Shown piece by piece: positions 1 to 11,896 of a stretch of 64,000 bases of DNA (the stretch's first letter is position 1; the number at the start of each line of letters is the position of its first letter). The notes beneath the pieces are model-generated. The model was given only the letters and a program-made list of their open reading frames with translations. It had not been told where the DNA came from and did not search any database. The translations under genes were made by a program, and so were the position numbers. Source of the stretch: Antedon bifida (taxonomy: Eukaryota > Echinodermata > Crinoidea > Comatulida > Antedonidae); NCBI GenBank assembly GCA_963402885.1, contig OY727095.1:30385001-30449000 (forward strand). The letters are read 5' to 3'.

Positions 1-1068
1 CCTCTTCTGTTCTCCCAGAGGGCCTAGTACACAAATCTTAATCACAGTAAAATCACAAAAACAATTTAAAACAAACCAACGCAGGTTCCTTTGCGTTATT
101 GACATGGTTATTCGGCCGCATGTTTTAAGAAGATAAAACGGTTATAATAAAGATTCCAAATCCAAAGCCTTTAAATGAAATGTTAAGCATTTTATTTTTG
201 CTTGTAAACATGATAATCTATGTCCTTGTTCACAAATGCTCTTCAATTTCAAGATTAACTTTAATATGGAAATTATCTCATTCTACATCAAGGAAGATTA
301 TCATTTTAAATAGCATTTTTACAGATCTCCAATACGTTAATTTCGGTTGATATTTAATTTCAAAGGAAAATTACCGCAATAATCATAAAAACAAAAAGGT
401 TAAGGTTATTAAACATTCATAATTTAATTTTTAAAATGTGACATTTCTAACATTTAAACATTTTCATTATTAATAATTTGATCTCTTGTCCTATATTTCG
501 AACATTAATAATTGATCATTCATGATTTAGGAAACTTGATAGTAACGTACTGTAGACAAGTAATTAACATACTGAACTATATACATTTGTTTTATTAAGT
601 AATTTTGTGACTGATATATGTTATCTTTTGTTACAATTCTCTCCACCTGATGATGGGCTTGTTAATAAATTTATATTGAGGCAGTTTTAACATGTTTGAT
701 TTTTATTTTTTCTACTGTATCTTCCCTGCCTATGCAGCTCTTTGATTTATATCTATATACAGTAGTATCAGCAGATGATGTAAGCAATATAAATTATAAT
801 CAGGATCTGCTTTTAATGTCTTTCTTCATCATCCTGTCCTGCTTTTATCTATTATTTGAAATTTAAATGAGGTCATATTGTACTAATGTGAATATGATTG
901 AAGGATTATTTAATACAATGGAATGTGTTGTTTTCCTTCTAGCCAAGTTCACCACACATCATCCTTGACTTCATTTCTAGGTCTCATTGATAGAAATTCC
1001 CAGGTGTTGGTTTTTTCTTTTATTAACTTCATTAGCTAGATCACATGCTCTTTTCTCTATCAGAGTAA

Positions 1069-1166
1069 AGGTATGTCTACATTGTCAAACTAGTTTGACA
1101 AAAAAAAAGTATGATGAGCCCAAGTATGGTAGTGATATGACCAAATATGGTAGTAATATGACACAT
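1069..1166 (+). repeat. Degenerate MITE copy 1 (TWA hairpin family)
   Basis: It carries GTCTACATTGTCAAACTAG, TTTGACAAAAAAAA and two tandem AATATGGTAGTGATATG-like blocks of the family described at 14185-14336. The right half, including its terminal inverted repeat, is missing, so this is a decayed or truncated copy. Confidence 0.7.
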
Positions 1167-1381
1167 TTGTTTGAAATATATATATAAATCCCATGTTATA
1201 ATCTGGTGGAAGTGTATTGTCATTGCTTATCTAACGTTAAATTTTAAGTTAGAATTAAGCCTACATGTTCCTGAAACCTATCTAGATTTATATTGGAGTT
1301 AACAACATCTAGTGAGTGTGAACAGCTATGACCTTGAATGAATTTAGGACAAGAGAGTCACTTGTTTAATTTGATGCATAG

Positions 1382-1756
1382 TCAACAGTGGTCAAGCAAA
1401 TAACATTTATTTTGCATTGCACTTAAAAGTTGAAAAGTGGTTAAATGGCGTTCAAATATCCGTTTAACCATATTCATTTTTCTCAGCAAAAACCCTAAGC
1501 CAAAGCCAAACATACTGCAGTGCCAGGACAAATAGAAAATGGAAACATTGTTGATGAAACTTATACATACTGCAAAAAATTGAGACACGAATGCAATTAC
1601 TTTATTGCACGCTCTACTCATGTATTGAAATCTCTTTGAAATGTCGTTATCCAGGCAAGCCATTCGTAATACATTATCAAGTAATTCTGCAAAATATTTG
1701 TAGGTTATTGAGCCTTTGAGGCATAGCATAACAGTCGCAAATAATTGAAAAGCCAT
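1382..1756 (-). other. Unassigned 124-codon ORF, possibly chance
   Basis: An open frame of 124 codons on the minus strand, with several hydrophobic stretches and eight cysteines. It is longer than expected for noncoding DNA this AT-rich, but no family motif is recognised. It has no visible partner exons, polyadenylation context or repeat association. It lies in the upstream KDM3 intron on the opposite strand. It could be a fragment of an old transposon protein or a chance ORF; no function is claimed. Confidence 0.15.
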
Positions 1757-3464
1757 TGGTAATTCGGTTAAATTATTGGCTTTCTAACGGTATTAATCTA
1801 GCTCTTAATCTGTACATCATTTTGTTTTCTACTTATTATTGTATGAATTCCTTGAAATGTAGCATGTATGTTTGGAAGTAATGTCTAGTTAATAAGCTTT
1901 TTCTAGGGGTTGGAAAATGGAGTTGCCTGTGGCCGGGTGTAAATAAAGAGAATCCAAATGATTTTTGATGTGGTTTCTGGAGTTATTCCTTTGTCAGTGC
2001 AGACGAAATGGATGAAAAGAGTGAACGTTTCTTCAGTGTGGAGATGTCCATTAAACAAACAATTTTATTTTTTCTCTTTTTGATTAATAGAGGTGTAGAG
2101 ATAGATTGAGTGATTATTTAATTTATATAGTAGAACTTGTTAGTAATGTTTGTAATAGTTTACAGATGTTGATTTGACTAGTAATGCTAATCATTCATCT
2201 GTAGTGGAGATTTCATCCAACTCACCTGTTTTTGCTTGCCAGAAATTCACTACTGGAGGGGAAATAAGGTTTATTTGCAATAAAAACAGCTTCCCTACAG
2301 AGCTGCTGTTCTTTGTTGTTTAGTAAAGGCTACGTATTATTACAAAAGCTTTCTTTTTGCAAAAGCTTAATATAGGTTGGAAGTTTGTGTATCTATTTGA
2401 AAGGCTTTCAATATATCCTTAATTGTTGTGTTTCAGGGAAACAATTCAGCATTTACAATGAAGCTACCTTTTAGTGTAATAAGTAGGTGTTTTTGTTCTT
2501 TATTGAAATGGGAAGGATCATAGATTTATAAGGATTTAAAAAATAAATTCCTTCACCATTATAATTGTTTGTGTAAGTTTATAGAAGTCAACAACATTTC
2601 TAGCATGATAACCATCAGCTGAATGTGAATAGATGATTGGTTCAAGGTAGATTACCATTTTTGATTGTTAAAAGGTTGTGCTCTTTAAATGGAACAAGTA
2701 AAGGGAGTTATTTTAAACTTAGCGGTTAGGTGGTCTTGTACAAAGGCACAGGTCGACCTTGAAGGGCAAACAACCTGATTGTGGCAGAAAAAATGAACTA
2801 CTTTTTACTATAGTTTTATTGACCCGAAACCAACCACATTGTAGAAATAATATAATGAAGATCTTTTGGAGAATTTTTTACTGGACTATTTGCTAATCTT
2901 GAAAGACCTTTAGAAAAAAAAAGAAACTCCCTTTTTTTCAATAACTTTATTCTTTCTAAGCAATAAGATATTCTGAGTTACTATATAAAAAGAATCAGTA
3001 TTACATCTGTTGATGACTTTTTAAACATGGCTAAGAACTTTCAGCAGCATCTAATTGTCAACTTATCCATTTTGAATTCCATTCCGCTTAAAATAAATTT
3101 GATATAAAATGAAAATATGTAATAATCAATGTTATGCAACTTTGAAGCTGATCCCTCGCATGTGATTTATTGGAATTGCTGCAGTCAGATGCCTGTAGCT
3201 ATAACATCACTCTGGAGGATAATTTGAGACAAGCAGGCAGATGTGCCTAGGCCTTCATAAATGTCAACCTAATCAGGTAGATATGAAATGTGACATGACC
3301 TGCCTGATTACATGCTTCTCATCAACCATACTGCCTATTTCTTCCTGCTAACACAATCTGTAATATTATTGTATAAATGCCTTATGCATCTTGTATTAAC
3401 AAGATATAATCTAATGAAGTTTGGATAAAATGTCTTTGTTTAATTCAAATGGAATGTTCCACGA

Positions 3465-3700
3465 CGGTGGATGTGTGAGCTGGTATACCGGGGTAACGTA
3501 CATACTCGTCTCGAAAGATGCACTACCTAGGTTCTTTAAAGTGCACACAAGTGTTTTGTGTACATTGGACCTACAGTTTATTATAGTCCTTATCCAAGAA
3601 GACTTGTTACCACCAGAACCATGGAGCGTGTGAGCCTCGAACCCTTGCCGATGTTATGGCTATGTTACAGTTCTACCACTAGATCTATAGTTAAGTAGGC
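3465..3700 (-). repeat. tRNA-derived SINE-like repeat
   Basis: Read on the minus strand, the head contains CTAGTGGTAGAACTGTAAC (box A-like) followed about 30 nt later by GGGTTCGAGGCTC (box B-like), the spacing of an RNA polymerase III internal promoter. The body that follows is unusually GC-rich and structured for this intron. It looks like a tRNA-headed SINE rather than a functional tRNA, because no acceptor stem pairs cleanly. The tail boundary and target duplication are not resolved. Confidence 0.45.
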
Positions 3701-6700
3701 TAGCTGTATTTCACTAAACCTAAACACTTTGTGATAGCATCCCCATTCAGGGGTGAGTAAGTCAACTGCCCCAAACTGGTCAACTAGAACTGTGGTCATA
3801 GTACTTCAAGCTATGAATTACATAAAAGCCATTGTTTAATACACATTTCTTTGGCTCCATATATTTTAATAAGTAAAAGTATATATCTTGCCCTCATTTC
3901 AGTGCAATTAGGGTTAGTCATTTGAGAAAAATTACAAAGCTATTGTGTGAAAATTTAAGTAGCGAGTGATAAAAATCTGAGTATTTTATATATTGATGTC
4001 AAGATTGTGCATTGAATGATATTTATCTTAACTAACCACAATAAAATATATAAAAGGCAAAACTTCCATTGTTCATTAATATTTACTTTATATCCTAGTA
4101 CTTTGAAGTGTGTGGTTGATATATACCGCAAATATAACAAAGTTGTAAAACTCAAGTGTAAAAATCTGTTTTACAGATTAATAATTGTATAGATATATCA
4201 ACGAGCAAAAAAAAAGGTTAATATAAGGCAATGGTTATACATAGTCTGGCTCCTAATAAACTTCCAAAATACTGCAACTTTATAGGAATGCACAAAATCA
4301 TTAGAATTCTACACCAGTAAACAATACGATAAGGTCACTGACACTGTGAAAGTAGTTCCGGCAGCCACCTAGCTAGCTGGCTTTATTATCACACACAGTC
4401 AATAATAACTGCTTGCTGATGCTCTGTTGAATATAGCATAGTGAACAAGCATACCTTGGCAAACCATGCTTTCAATTACATAATCATCTATCTGCAGCAC
4501 TTAATTGGAAACTTATTAATCAAAGTTATATAATTGATTACAGCGTCTGCAACCTTATCAAGGACTTTTTTATGTGTTTATGCCTGCCTACAGTAACTGT
4601 ATCTATCACTTCTACGAAGGAAAGGATATTTTTAGCTCTTTCATTAAGAAGAACAATATTGTCTTCAATACTTGGCTTACCACACTGACTCTTGAGTGCC
4701 AAACAGAAGGTGAATTGATGTATGTTTATCAACCATATGTTCCTACTGTTAAATAATGATACTAATAATGTATAACTATTTCTGTGAATACACAGCGTAA
4801 CTCGGATGAAGGATAATACTAGAGTCAAGTGAGTAATTAGTTAGTAAATGTTTATACGTCAAGTGTGGATCATAAGTTTTTCTTCTGTATCTAGCCAAGT
4901 TAAATTTCCGATCGATACACAATCAAGATAAAAAACTGTATTGTACCGTCAGAATAAGAAGTAAATGTTGTTTTCCTGCACATATGTTCTATTTCAATAG
5001 ATCTACCTGTATACATATTGTATTTTCTGGTCTACTAATAAATGCTAGTAATATTAATGACTGTGTTTGTGCTGGTAGGGGACAGTTGAAAAGTGCCGGC
5101 TACCTCTTGTCAACACTTGATTGTGGCAAATGTGGTTGCCCTTAATGGTACAGGTTAATGTAATTTGCACTTTTAATCAGTGACAATTAGAACGTTGATG
5201 AACTGTACGGTACTGTTGATTAATTATCCGCAAAGTGCAAATAATCACTAGGTAGTATGTTATAGTACAAGGTTGGTTATGATGATCGTTCATTTGAACT
5301 CCAAATTGTAATATAGTGCCGCCTTATGAATAAATAATATTAATATCGAATAATATATTATATTCAACCATTAAAATGCCCACACAAATATCGATTTTAA
5401 TTATCGGTTGAACTTTAATACTGATGCTTTTTAAAAGTTTTTACCTACACATTAATTATTTGTAAAAAAATAGCTTGCTTATGCATTTTATAAGCAAATA
5501 CTATAGTGATTATTTATAATTCTGTTATTGATTTCTTCCCAACCCCCTCCCAATATCCTTGTATTATCTAAAATATAAATTTTACCAAACAAGCAATATT
5601 TTATACTAATAATTCACAGTTTGATTTCATCATAAGTGTTGATTATTATTATCATTACTTAGTCGTGTTTTGCCTTCCCTTGAGCCGCGTCCCCTGTGTA
5701 GACATTTGGCGTCATAGACTGATTGCATAGGAGTATTTGACATTTACATTGCCTTTTGTTGTTGATGAGATGTCTCCTTCCAATACAGTCACTAGTTTGC
5801 TATTTGCAACATTGCCATATTTTGTAAATTTAATAGCATAAGGAGTTGTTAATTGGAAAATATTATATCCATATCTTGTTAAAACTGCTTTATAAATTAA
5901 TTATTTTATTCAATCAAATTTGTGCATATTTTAATAAGAATCAGCTCCACATCCCACAGGGTTTTGCATCATTGATGAGTCTGTTTCTGTTGCGTAGCAC
6001 TATTTATCATTTGAAAATAGATTAAAAAATATAATGTTTATATTGACTGCATTTCTGCTAAATTTGCTTTAAAAAAAAACGAGCGAGGAGAAAAACATTA
6101 CCCAAATAATAAATTGCATTGTTTTTTAACCATTATTTTCGGGCTGCTATTTAACTGGTTATTTTCAATTTGTCCCATCTCTGATGTCAAAAAATTGAGG
6201 ATAATTTATTCATGCATAATATTAACCGGTTATTTATTTTTTCGCAGCAGCGTTGAGTGCTGTAGGAAATGTTTTATGGTGTGGTCTTGGTAGAAAATGC
6301 GGGAAGTTAAGATGTAATTAAATTTAAGTAGTTGTCCTGTTGCTAAAACAAAAATGTTTTTTTTTGTTTTTTCGCCCTAGTGTAGTAAAAGATTTGAAAG
6401 GAAGCTACCAAAATCTTGCAAAACATGTGCTTTCAATCTTCATCAAAAGATATGATGAACTGCAAGGCTATCAGGAGCCATCAAATTGAAAGTAATTCCC
6501 ATGAGTTTAGAGCTTATCAGTAGGCAGTATGGATGAGCTCTAGTGGCTTCTGCTATTCAAGGCCACGTTAAACACTTCAATGTTCACCCAGACTACCAAT
6601 GTTCTTGTTTTTTGTGGGTGCAGCCTGGAAATGTTCTTATTTCTGTTGGAAATGGGTGTCGATCATATTGACGTGTACTGTAGTATGGTGGAAGAATTTT

Positions 6701-7860
6701 GTAAAGTTAAAAATGAATCTTATTTTATTGGTTGATCCCACCCAAGTTCACCCAGCACAAACTCAGTGTTTTTAGGAACCTTTCATATTTTGATTTTAAT
6801 TTAAATCAACAATGGTTTGGCATTTATGTGTAATATTTGTCGCCTAGCCCCATAGTGAGTTAACCTTCTTTCTTTCATTGTGTATTAAATACCTCTTGTG
6901 AAGATAGTTTATTTTCTTAATCTTACCATTGACAATTGCTAAAAAGGTTGTTTCTCTTTTATTTTTAGTGTCCCAGTTTTAACTGTAGTGTTAATGAAAA
7001 CAACAACGGTTGTACATCATGATATGTCAATCTGCACCGTAATGTTCATGGCCTGCTCCTGGACTGATGATTAGGTTTCGGGTTATTTTTATTTAGTATC
7101 CAATTATTATTGCTGGAGCATCATTGCAACGCAACAAAAGCTGTTGAGCTGCCAGCAGTTGGTTAACAGTTTCTGGCAAACTAAACATGGAAGTGTATTA
7201 AGCAGCAAGGTCATGTGACCCTGGCATGATGTCATAAACAGGCCTCTTGATATGGGCTTGCCTGTTGATTGATTGCCCTCCAGGCTCTGTCCCCAATTTA
7301 ACTTGTTTTTCATTGTTTTTAATGCGTGTCACATTGTCTTGATTAAGGGGGATATTATTGATCACTCTGTAGTTTACAACTAGCCAAAGGGTTGTTTGAA
7401 AGGTCAAAGGTTGCTGACTGGAGCATGTGTCAATATAGCATTAAATATAGGAAATTAATATCAAGTCTTTAGATTAAACCATGGAGTAAAGAATAAACTA
7501 AAAGGATATTAGACCTTAAGTAAAAATCTAATTAAAAAATGTCTTTGTATAAATCTGCAGGATGTTCTACTTAATAATCGTGGCGGAATATGATTTACAT
7601 TGTATCTCTTATGTCTATAGAAAATGAATGTAGAAAACGTCTAAATATTTTTTTTGTTCCATCGGCGTATCCAAATGAGTTAAAAATTAAGAAGCATGTT
7701 AAACTTGACTATAAATCTATAAAATTATCTATATTTAAATTAGATTAATCTGTTGGGCATACATGTGAAAACTAGTACTGTTCCATCATACCCACCAATG
7801 GTGTTTAAGCAGTCAGTATTCAAGTCAAAACCCTATCATGTGTACTCTAGTGTTGACTAG

Positions 7861-7925
7861 AGCTGTCGTAGGATGTCTGTATATCGAGCCGAAGATTCCG
7901 AGTTCGAATGTTAAATGCGTCTTTT
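7861..7925 (+). repeat. Possible tRNA-like fragment
   Basis: Contains GAGTTCGAATG, a good match to a polymerase III box B, preceded by a weaker box A-like TGTCGTAGGATG about 30 nt upstream. No cloverleaf or SINE tail is evident, so it may be a decayed SINE head or chance. Confidence 0.25.
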
Positions 7926-9252
7926 TCTCATTCTCACAGATTTCTTCTTAACTGTTAAAAAAATAATTAATTAACTTGACGGTTTCGAGTTTTTCTAAAC
8001 CCACAAATTTATAAATTAAATTAAAATATTTATAAATTTGTTATTCTTCTCAATATCCAACGTTGAATACACAATTATTAAAAAAAAATTATCTCATTTT
8101 ATTTCCGAATAAATTAGGCTTGTTTAATTATAGATCTTGATAGGTTTTATAATTGATCATTGAAATGGTTGGCCTGACAAACAAACTGGTTATTTTCATT
8201 GCTAATGGTGAACGATGTTTTGCATGTCGTCTGCATTTTAAATAGTTTTTGCATTAACGATAAATGATTCATGTAGCATTAGCTTTATGTATTGTGCTCA
8301 CATAAGCTAACCCCTTGGGTGGTACAGGCTTGCATGTTTGTAGTGATCTTTCATTTTACTTATTTTAGACGTTGAGTGTTAAAAGGGATAGCATTGAAAA
8401 ATGTGTAGTTTACATGCTTGGCATATTAAAACTGTGTTTGTGTGTGTGTAAAATGTCAGTGTACTGCTTACTTATAAGTGACCATATTGTTAATGTATTA
8501 GTAAAGAATTAGTGTAATATTAATTAACAAAATAATTGTTGTTATAATGTACCTTGCCAAAATCATTATTTTTTTGCAGCTAATAGGTTACTATATTCAA
8601 TTTTCCTGATTGGAAAAAAATAAAAATAAAGTATGTTCACAAACATAATATGGCAAAATCATTCACTATAAATAGGATCGTATGTCATTGACCCTTTTAT
8701 GCATTTTATTATTTTTAACCAGCAGTTTTTTTATTGTATTGTTTTTTTAAAAAGCAAATGTTTATGTATTCATATAACAGCATGTGTAGAACTTTGGCAA
8801 AGGTCATTCACTATAAAAAATATTGTAATTCATTCATATTTTATCTGCATATTGCAAACAGACAGGAAATCAATTGGAAACACTTCACTGCTATTGTGTC
8901 TTATCCTCTTTGTACAGAAAGCAATACAATATATCTTGATCTGCCAAAATAATTGAGTAGGCCGTTTTATTAATTGTTTCCACATATTTCTGCCCTTTTG
9001 GTCATATATTTATGGTACGTACAAGTACCTAACTGATGGCTGTAAGCCTAGGGTATGATTGTGTAAGCCTTTCACCCCCAAGTAAATTGAGTAGGCATAC
9101 TCCATTTTTCACCTGTGGGTATAAACTGACCCGTACTGACCCAGTTTTCAACTGGCCTTACATGACATTTGCACTCGGATACACAAAAAGAAGTATGATT
9201 ACACTTTCTTACAATTTCTATTTCTAAATACTTCATTTTCTATGTTTTACAG

Positions 9253-9411
9253 GTTTATGTAGAATTTGATGGGCAAGACTGGGAAAAACGTGACTGGGTC
9301 AAAGTTCATGATGAAAACAATCTAGTGTTTCTGGTGGAAAAAACAATTGTTTGGTGCAAACGAAGTGATCCATATTCACCCAGAGCTACTAGTATACTTT
9401 GGCCTGCATTG
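9253..9411 (+). CDS. KDM3/JMJD1C-like demethylase, coding exon A
   Basis: A 53-codon exon, phase 0 at both ends, bounded by TTTTACAG and GTAAGT. It begins VYVEFDGQDWEKRDWVKVH, continues with FLVEKTIVWCKRSDP and ends ILWPAL. This is the characteristic N-terminal block of KDM3-family lysine demethylases, which remove mono- and dimethyl marks from histone H3 lysine 9 in the nucleus. The match is strongest to JMJD1C, where the same block opens the second exon. The initiator methionine must therefore be in an exon upstream of the window. No frame disruption is seen. Confidence 0.93.
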
Positions 9412-9983
9412 GTAAGTTTTTCATTTTCAAGTACGATGACAAATCGACCGAAAATGAGTGCTGAGTAGTAGGTAATGTAACAAAAATGTGTAACACCCGG
9501 AACATGCTGCTGGCACCAGAGAACCCGAACATTCTTGTATCTAAGTATATTTTCATGAAACCTGAACGATATTGGATAACAATTTTAATTTGTAGCAAGA
9601 TTTGTAACGAATTACCATAAAATCTCTTTGTACCTTAAAGGGTACCAACTTCCTTCCCACCTCAGGCTCCCTAAATCTTGTTTTGACTTTGTTTGTGAAG
9701 GAAGGTACTAATAAAATATTTTGAAAATAAATGAATTAATAAATAAATTATCATTTAAAATTTTCAATTTTGTTGCCATTAAAACGGTAGTTCAAATGAA
9801 TTGGTTTCAATAAAACATCTGCAAATTTAAATATCATGCACTTTGTGACTTACACGTATGATTGTATGTTGCAATCCGTTTTTGATTGCTATGAATATGA
9901 TGGATGATATCATCACAGATGCTTTTACTGTTAGTATCTGCTCATAAATCAGAAAAAAAAATTATTTTACTGTATCTGCAATA

Positions 9984-10100
9984 TACGGGCATACTGTGTT
10001 GAAGCACTGGTTTTTGTCAGATCACCGATGTTAAGCAACATTAGGCCCGGTTGCGTTCTTGGATGGGAGACCATCTGGGAATACTGCGTTGGGTGATGTA
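9984..10100 (+). pseudogene. 5S rRNA-like sequence (pseudogene or 5S-derived SINE head)
   Basis: It follows eukaryotic 5S rRNA through its length: a TACGG-GCATAC start, GTCAGATCACCGATGTTAAGC in place of the usual TCTGATC...GAAGCTAAGC (box A), then TTGGATGGGAGACC and TGGGAATAC (box C). Several stem positions differ, the 5' helix does not close well, and no T-run terminator follows. The next bases (TAGACCGGAGAGTAATGG) could be the body of a 5S-headed SINE (SINE3-like). A functional 5S gene is unlikely. Confidence 0.75.
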
Positions 10101-10314
10101 TAGACCGGAGAGTAATGGTGTAATGATATTGGAATCGGACTAGCATGTGATAGGCATAGGTTGGAGATTATCTGTACTATACCGATTGTTTGTCTGGAAT
10201 TGGTGTACCTTTTTTTTTTGACCATATTTAATGAGGGTGATCCATCCAGCAATTACTGACACACATATACACAAGATGCTCTACATAAACAAAGTCTTAT
10301 TACAAGACTTTGGG

Positions 10315-10418
10315 AGTGGAGTTGTAATTTTGTCCTTAGAAAAAATGTGACGGGACTTGAACCCAGGACCATTGGAGTGGTAGCCAAGCATCATAACCAC
10401 CAAGCCACAACTCCACTT
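10315..10418 (-). repeat. tRNA-like element bounded by inverted repeats
   Basis: On the minus strand, GTGGAGTTGTGGCTTGGTGG contains the box A match TGGCTTGGTGG. GGTTCAAGTCC, a box B match, follows about 40 nt later. The flanks form an inverted repeat: AGTGGAGTTGT at the left edge and ACAACTCCACT at the right. This may be a tRNA-derived SINE or a tRNA-like sequence caught in a small foldback. A functional tRNA is not supported because the anticodon arm does not fold convincingly by eye. Confidence 0.5.
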
Positions 10419-11224
10419 TTGAAGCTTGACTGATCCTTGTGTATTGACCTTTCAGATATAAACAACATTTTTGTTATAAGAATTCTATGCAAATCTTCTT
10501 GCTACTTTTGAGTAAAAATATGAATTATTATCCTGTGCTCGGCATTCGGTTTTGTGGATGGCCGACAATATTTCAAGGCTGTACCGGTTCTCTGGCGCTA
10601 GCAGCATGTTCCAGGTATATTCGTAGTCATAGCCTTCGTTCGAAGAAAGAACAGCGGCTACTGTTAACCATTAGCATAAATCCTCTTTCTGTCATATTGT
10701 CAATTGATTTTATTCACCTATCCATCTAACCACTAATGGCACTGTTACCATGGATATCGTCAACACTTAGGAATGTTTGTTAAGTGGCTTCTGTTAGTGT
10801 TTATGTTATGATAATCTGGACAAAATGTCTGCTGACTGCTACTATTGAAATTTACATTTGAATAAATAAATTTCTGTAGAGTAGATTTAATTTCATTCAA
10901 CAATGACAAATGATGCCAATTTAAATGAAATACAGAAGTCTCTATCTTGCCAATTGCTTGCTGTGTATATGCCCATCCTGATTCTTAATATAGCCAGGTC
11001 ATTATTCACAGTTAATTAGTCTAATACGTGACTAGCTTACCTGGATGAACTGACAGGCCTTTTCCCCTTCAAGGGGAGAACATAACCGAAAAGTAAAAAT
11101 GTATTCATGAACTCCCCTCCAAGACAGTGGTATCGCCCATGAGCCTTGGCCTCAGGTGGGCGGCAACGCCCATGCATAATTATCATATATATAGCTTCTA
11201 ACAACTCCTGTGTATTTAGTCTAA

Positions 11225-11340
11225 AGCTCTGTCTAAAAATGTGATGTGCCCATATATGGACACGATGATGTCATATCACTACCATATTTGGGTACATCAC
11301 ACGTTTTTTGTCAAAATAGTTTGATAGTGTAAACATAGCT
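11225..11340 (-). repeat. MITE copy 2 (TWA hairpin family), internally deleted
   Basis: Begins AGCTCTGTCTA and ends GTAAACATAGCT. It is flanked on both sides by TAA (11222-11224 and 11341-11343), a perfect 3-bp target duplication. Part of the left arm, between the terminal repeat and ATGTGATGTGCCC, is missing. Its orientation is opposite to the copy at 14.2 kb. Confidence 0.85.
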
Positions 11341-11779
11341 TAATTCTATTCGATAAACCTTGGCTATTGCTGTTTGACACAAAATAGGGGACAGCCTAGA
11401 CATTGTTTTTAAAACAAATTCCCCCCTGACCCAATAGAGACATAGGAAATATGCGATAAATCCACAACCTTTTACTACCAAATCTGATGCGTGTGCAATA
11501 ATCAATAACACTGTGATACTACACATGACGAGATTGTAGTTAATTGGTCTTCGTTAGGGGTTTCTAGGTCATCAAAGTAATTAGCATGAGTTTTAACGAC
11601 TGACAATAACAGCTCAAACAGAGAATTTTAGTAAAATAATTTCAGAGCTATATTATTCAATCATTAATTTTGATTATTATTTATTAAGTGTAATGTATAT
11701 AGAAGATTAATTAAATTATATAATAAAATAATGGATGTACGGTAACGGTATTTGTATGATAACATTTTTTCTTTGACAG

Positions 11780-11896
11780 AATTTTGAAGTAATTGAAGAC
11801 AAACTTGGAGTCGAGTCATCAGATTTTAATCCTATTGAGTTCTTTCATGATCGAACCCGTGCTTTTCCAACTGCTCCGCAGATACTACCATATGAG
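11780..11896 (+). CDS. KDM3/JMJD1C-like demethylase, coding exon B
   Basis: A 39-codon exon, phase 0 at both ends, bounded by TTTGACAG and GTATGT. It reads NFEVIEDKLGVESSDFNPIE and continues FFHDRTRAFPT to end PYE. It fills the segment that follows WPAL in JMJD1C, where the corresponding vertebrate stretch also has an IEF motif and ends in a PYQ-like tripeptide. The reading frame joins exon A to exon C with no gap. Conservation is lower than in exons A and C, as expected for this part of the family. Confidence 0.85.

Larger units (their letters stand above)
1..9252 (+). other. Intron upstream of the first recognisable KDM3 exon
   Basis: No coding exon is recognised here. The first exon in the window starts in phase 0 at a position that corresponds to exon 2 of vertebrate JMJD1C, so this stretch is most simply the 3' part of a first intron, with the initiator exon and promoter outside the window. 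It holds a degenerate MITE copy near 1.07-1.17 kb, a SINE-like repeat near 3.5 kb, a possible tRNA-like box near 7.86 kb and otherwise plain AT-rich sequence. A CpG-rich promoter is not seen. Confidence 0.7.
9412..11779 (+). other. KDM3 intron with 5S-like and tRNA-like repeats
   Basis: A 2.4-kb intron between exons A and B. Its contents listed separately are a 5S rRNA-like sequence at 9984-10100, a tRNA-like element at 10315-10418 and MITE copy 2 at 11225-11340. The remainder is AT-rich with no coding signal. Confidence 0.85.

Noticed and set aside
9984..10100. Functional 5S rRNA gene
   Set aside because: The terminal helix is mismatched, the internal region is diverged and no T-run terminator follows.
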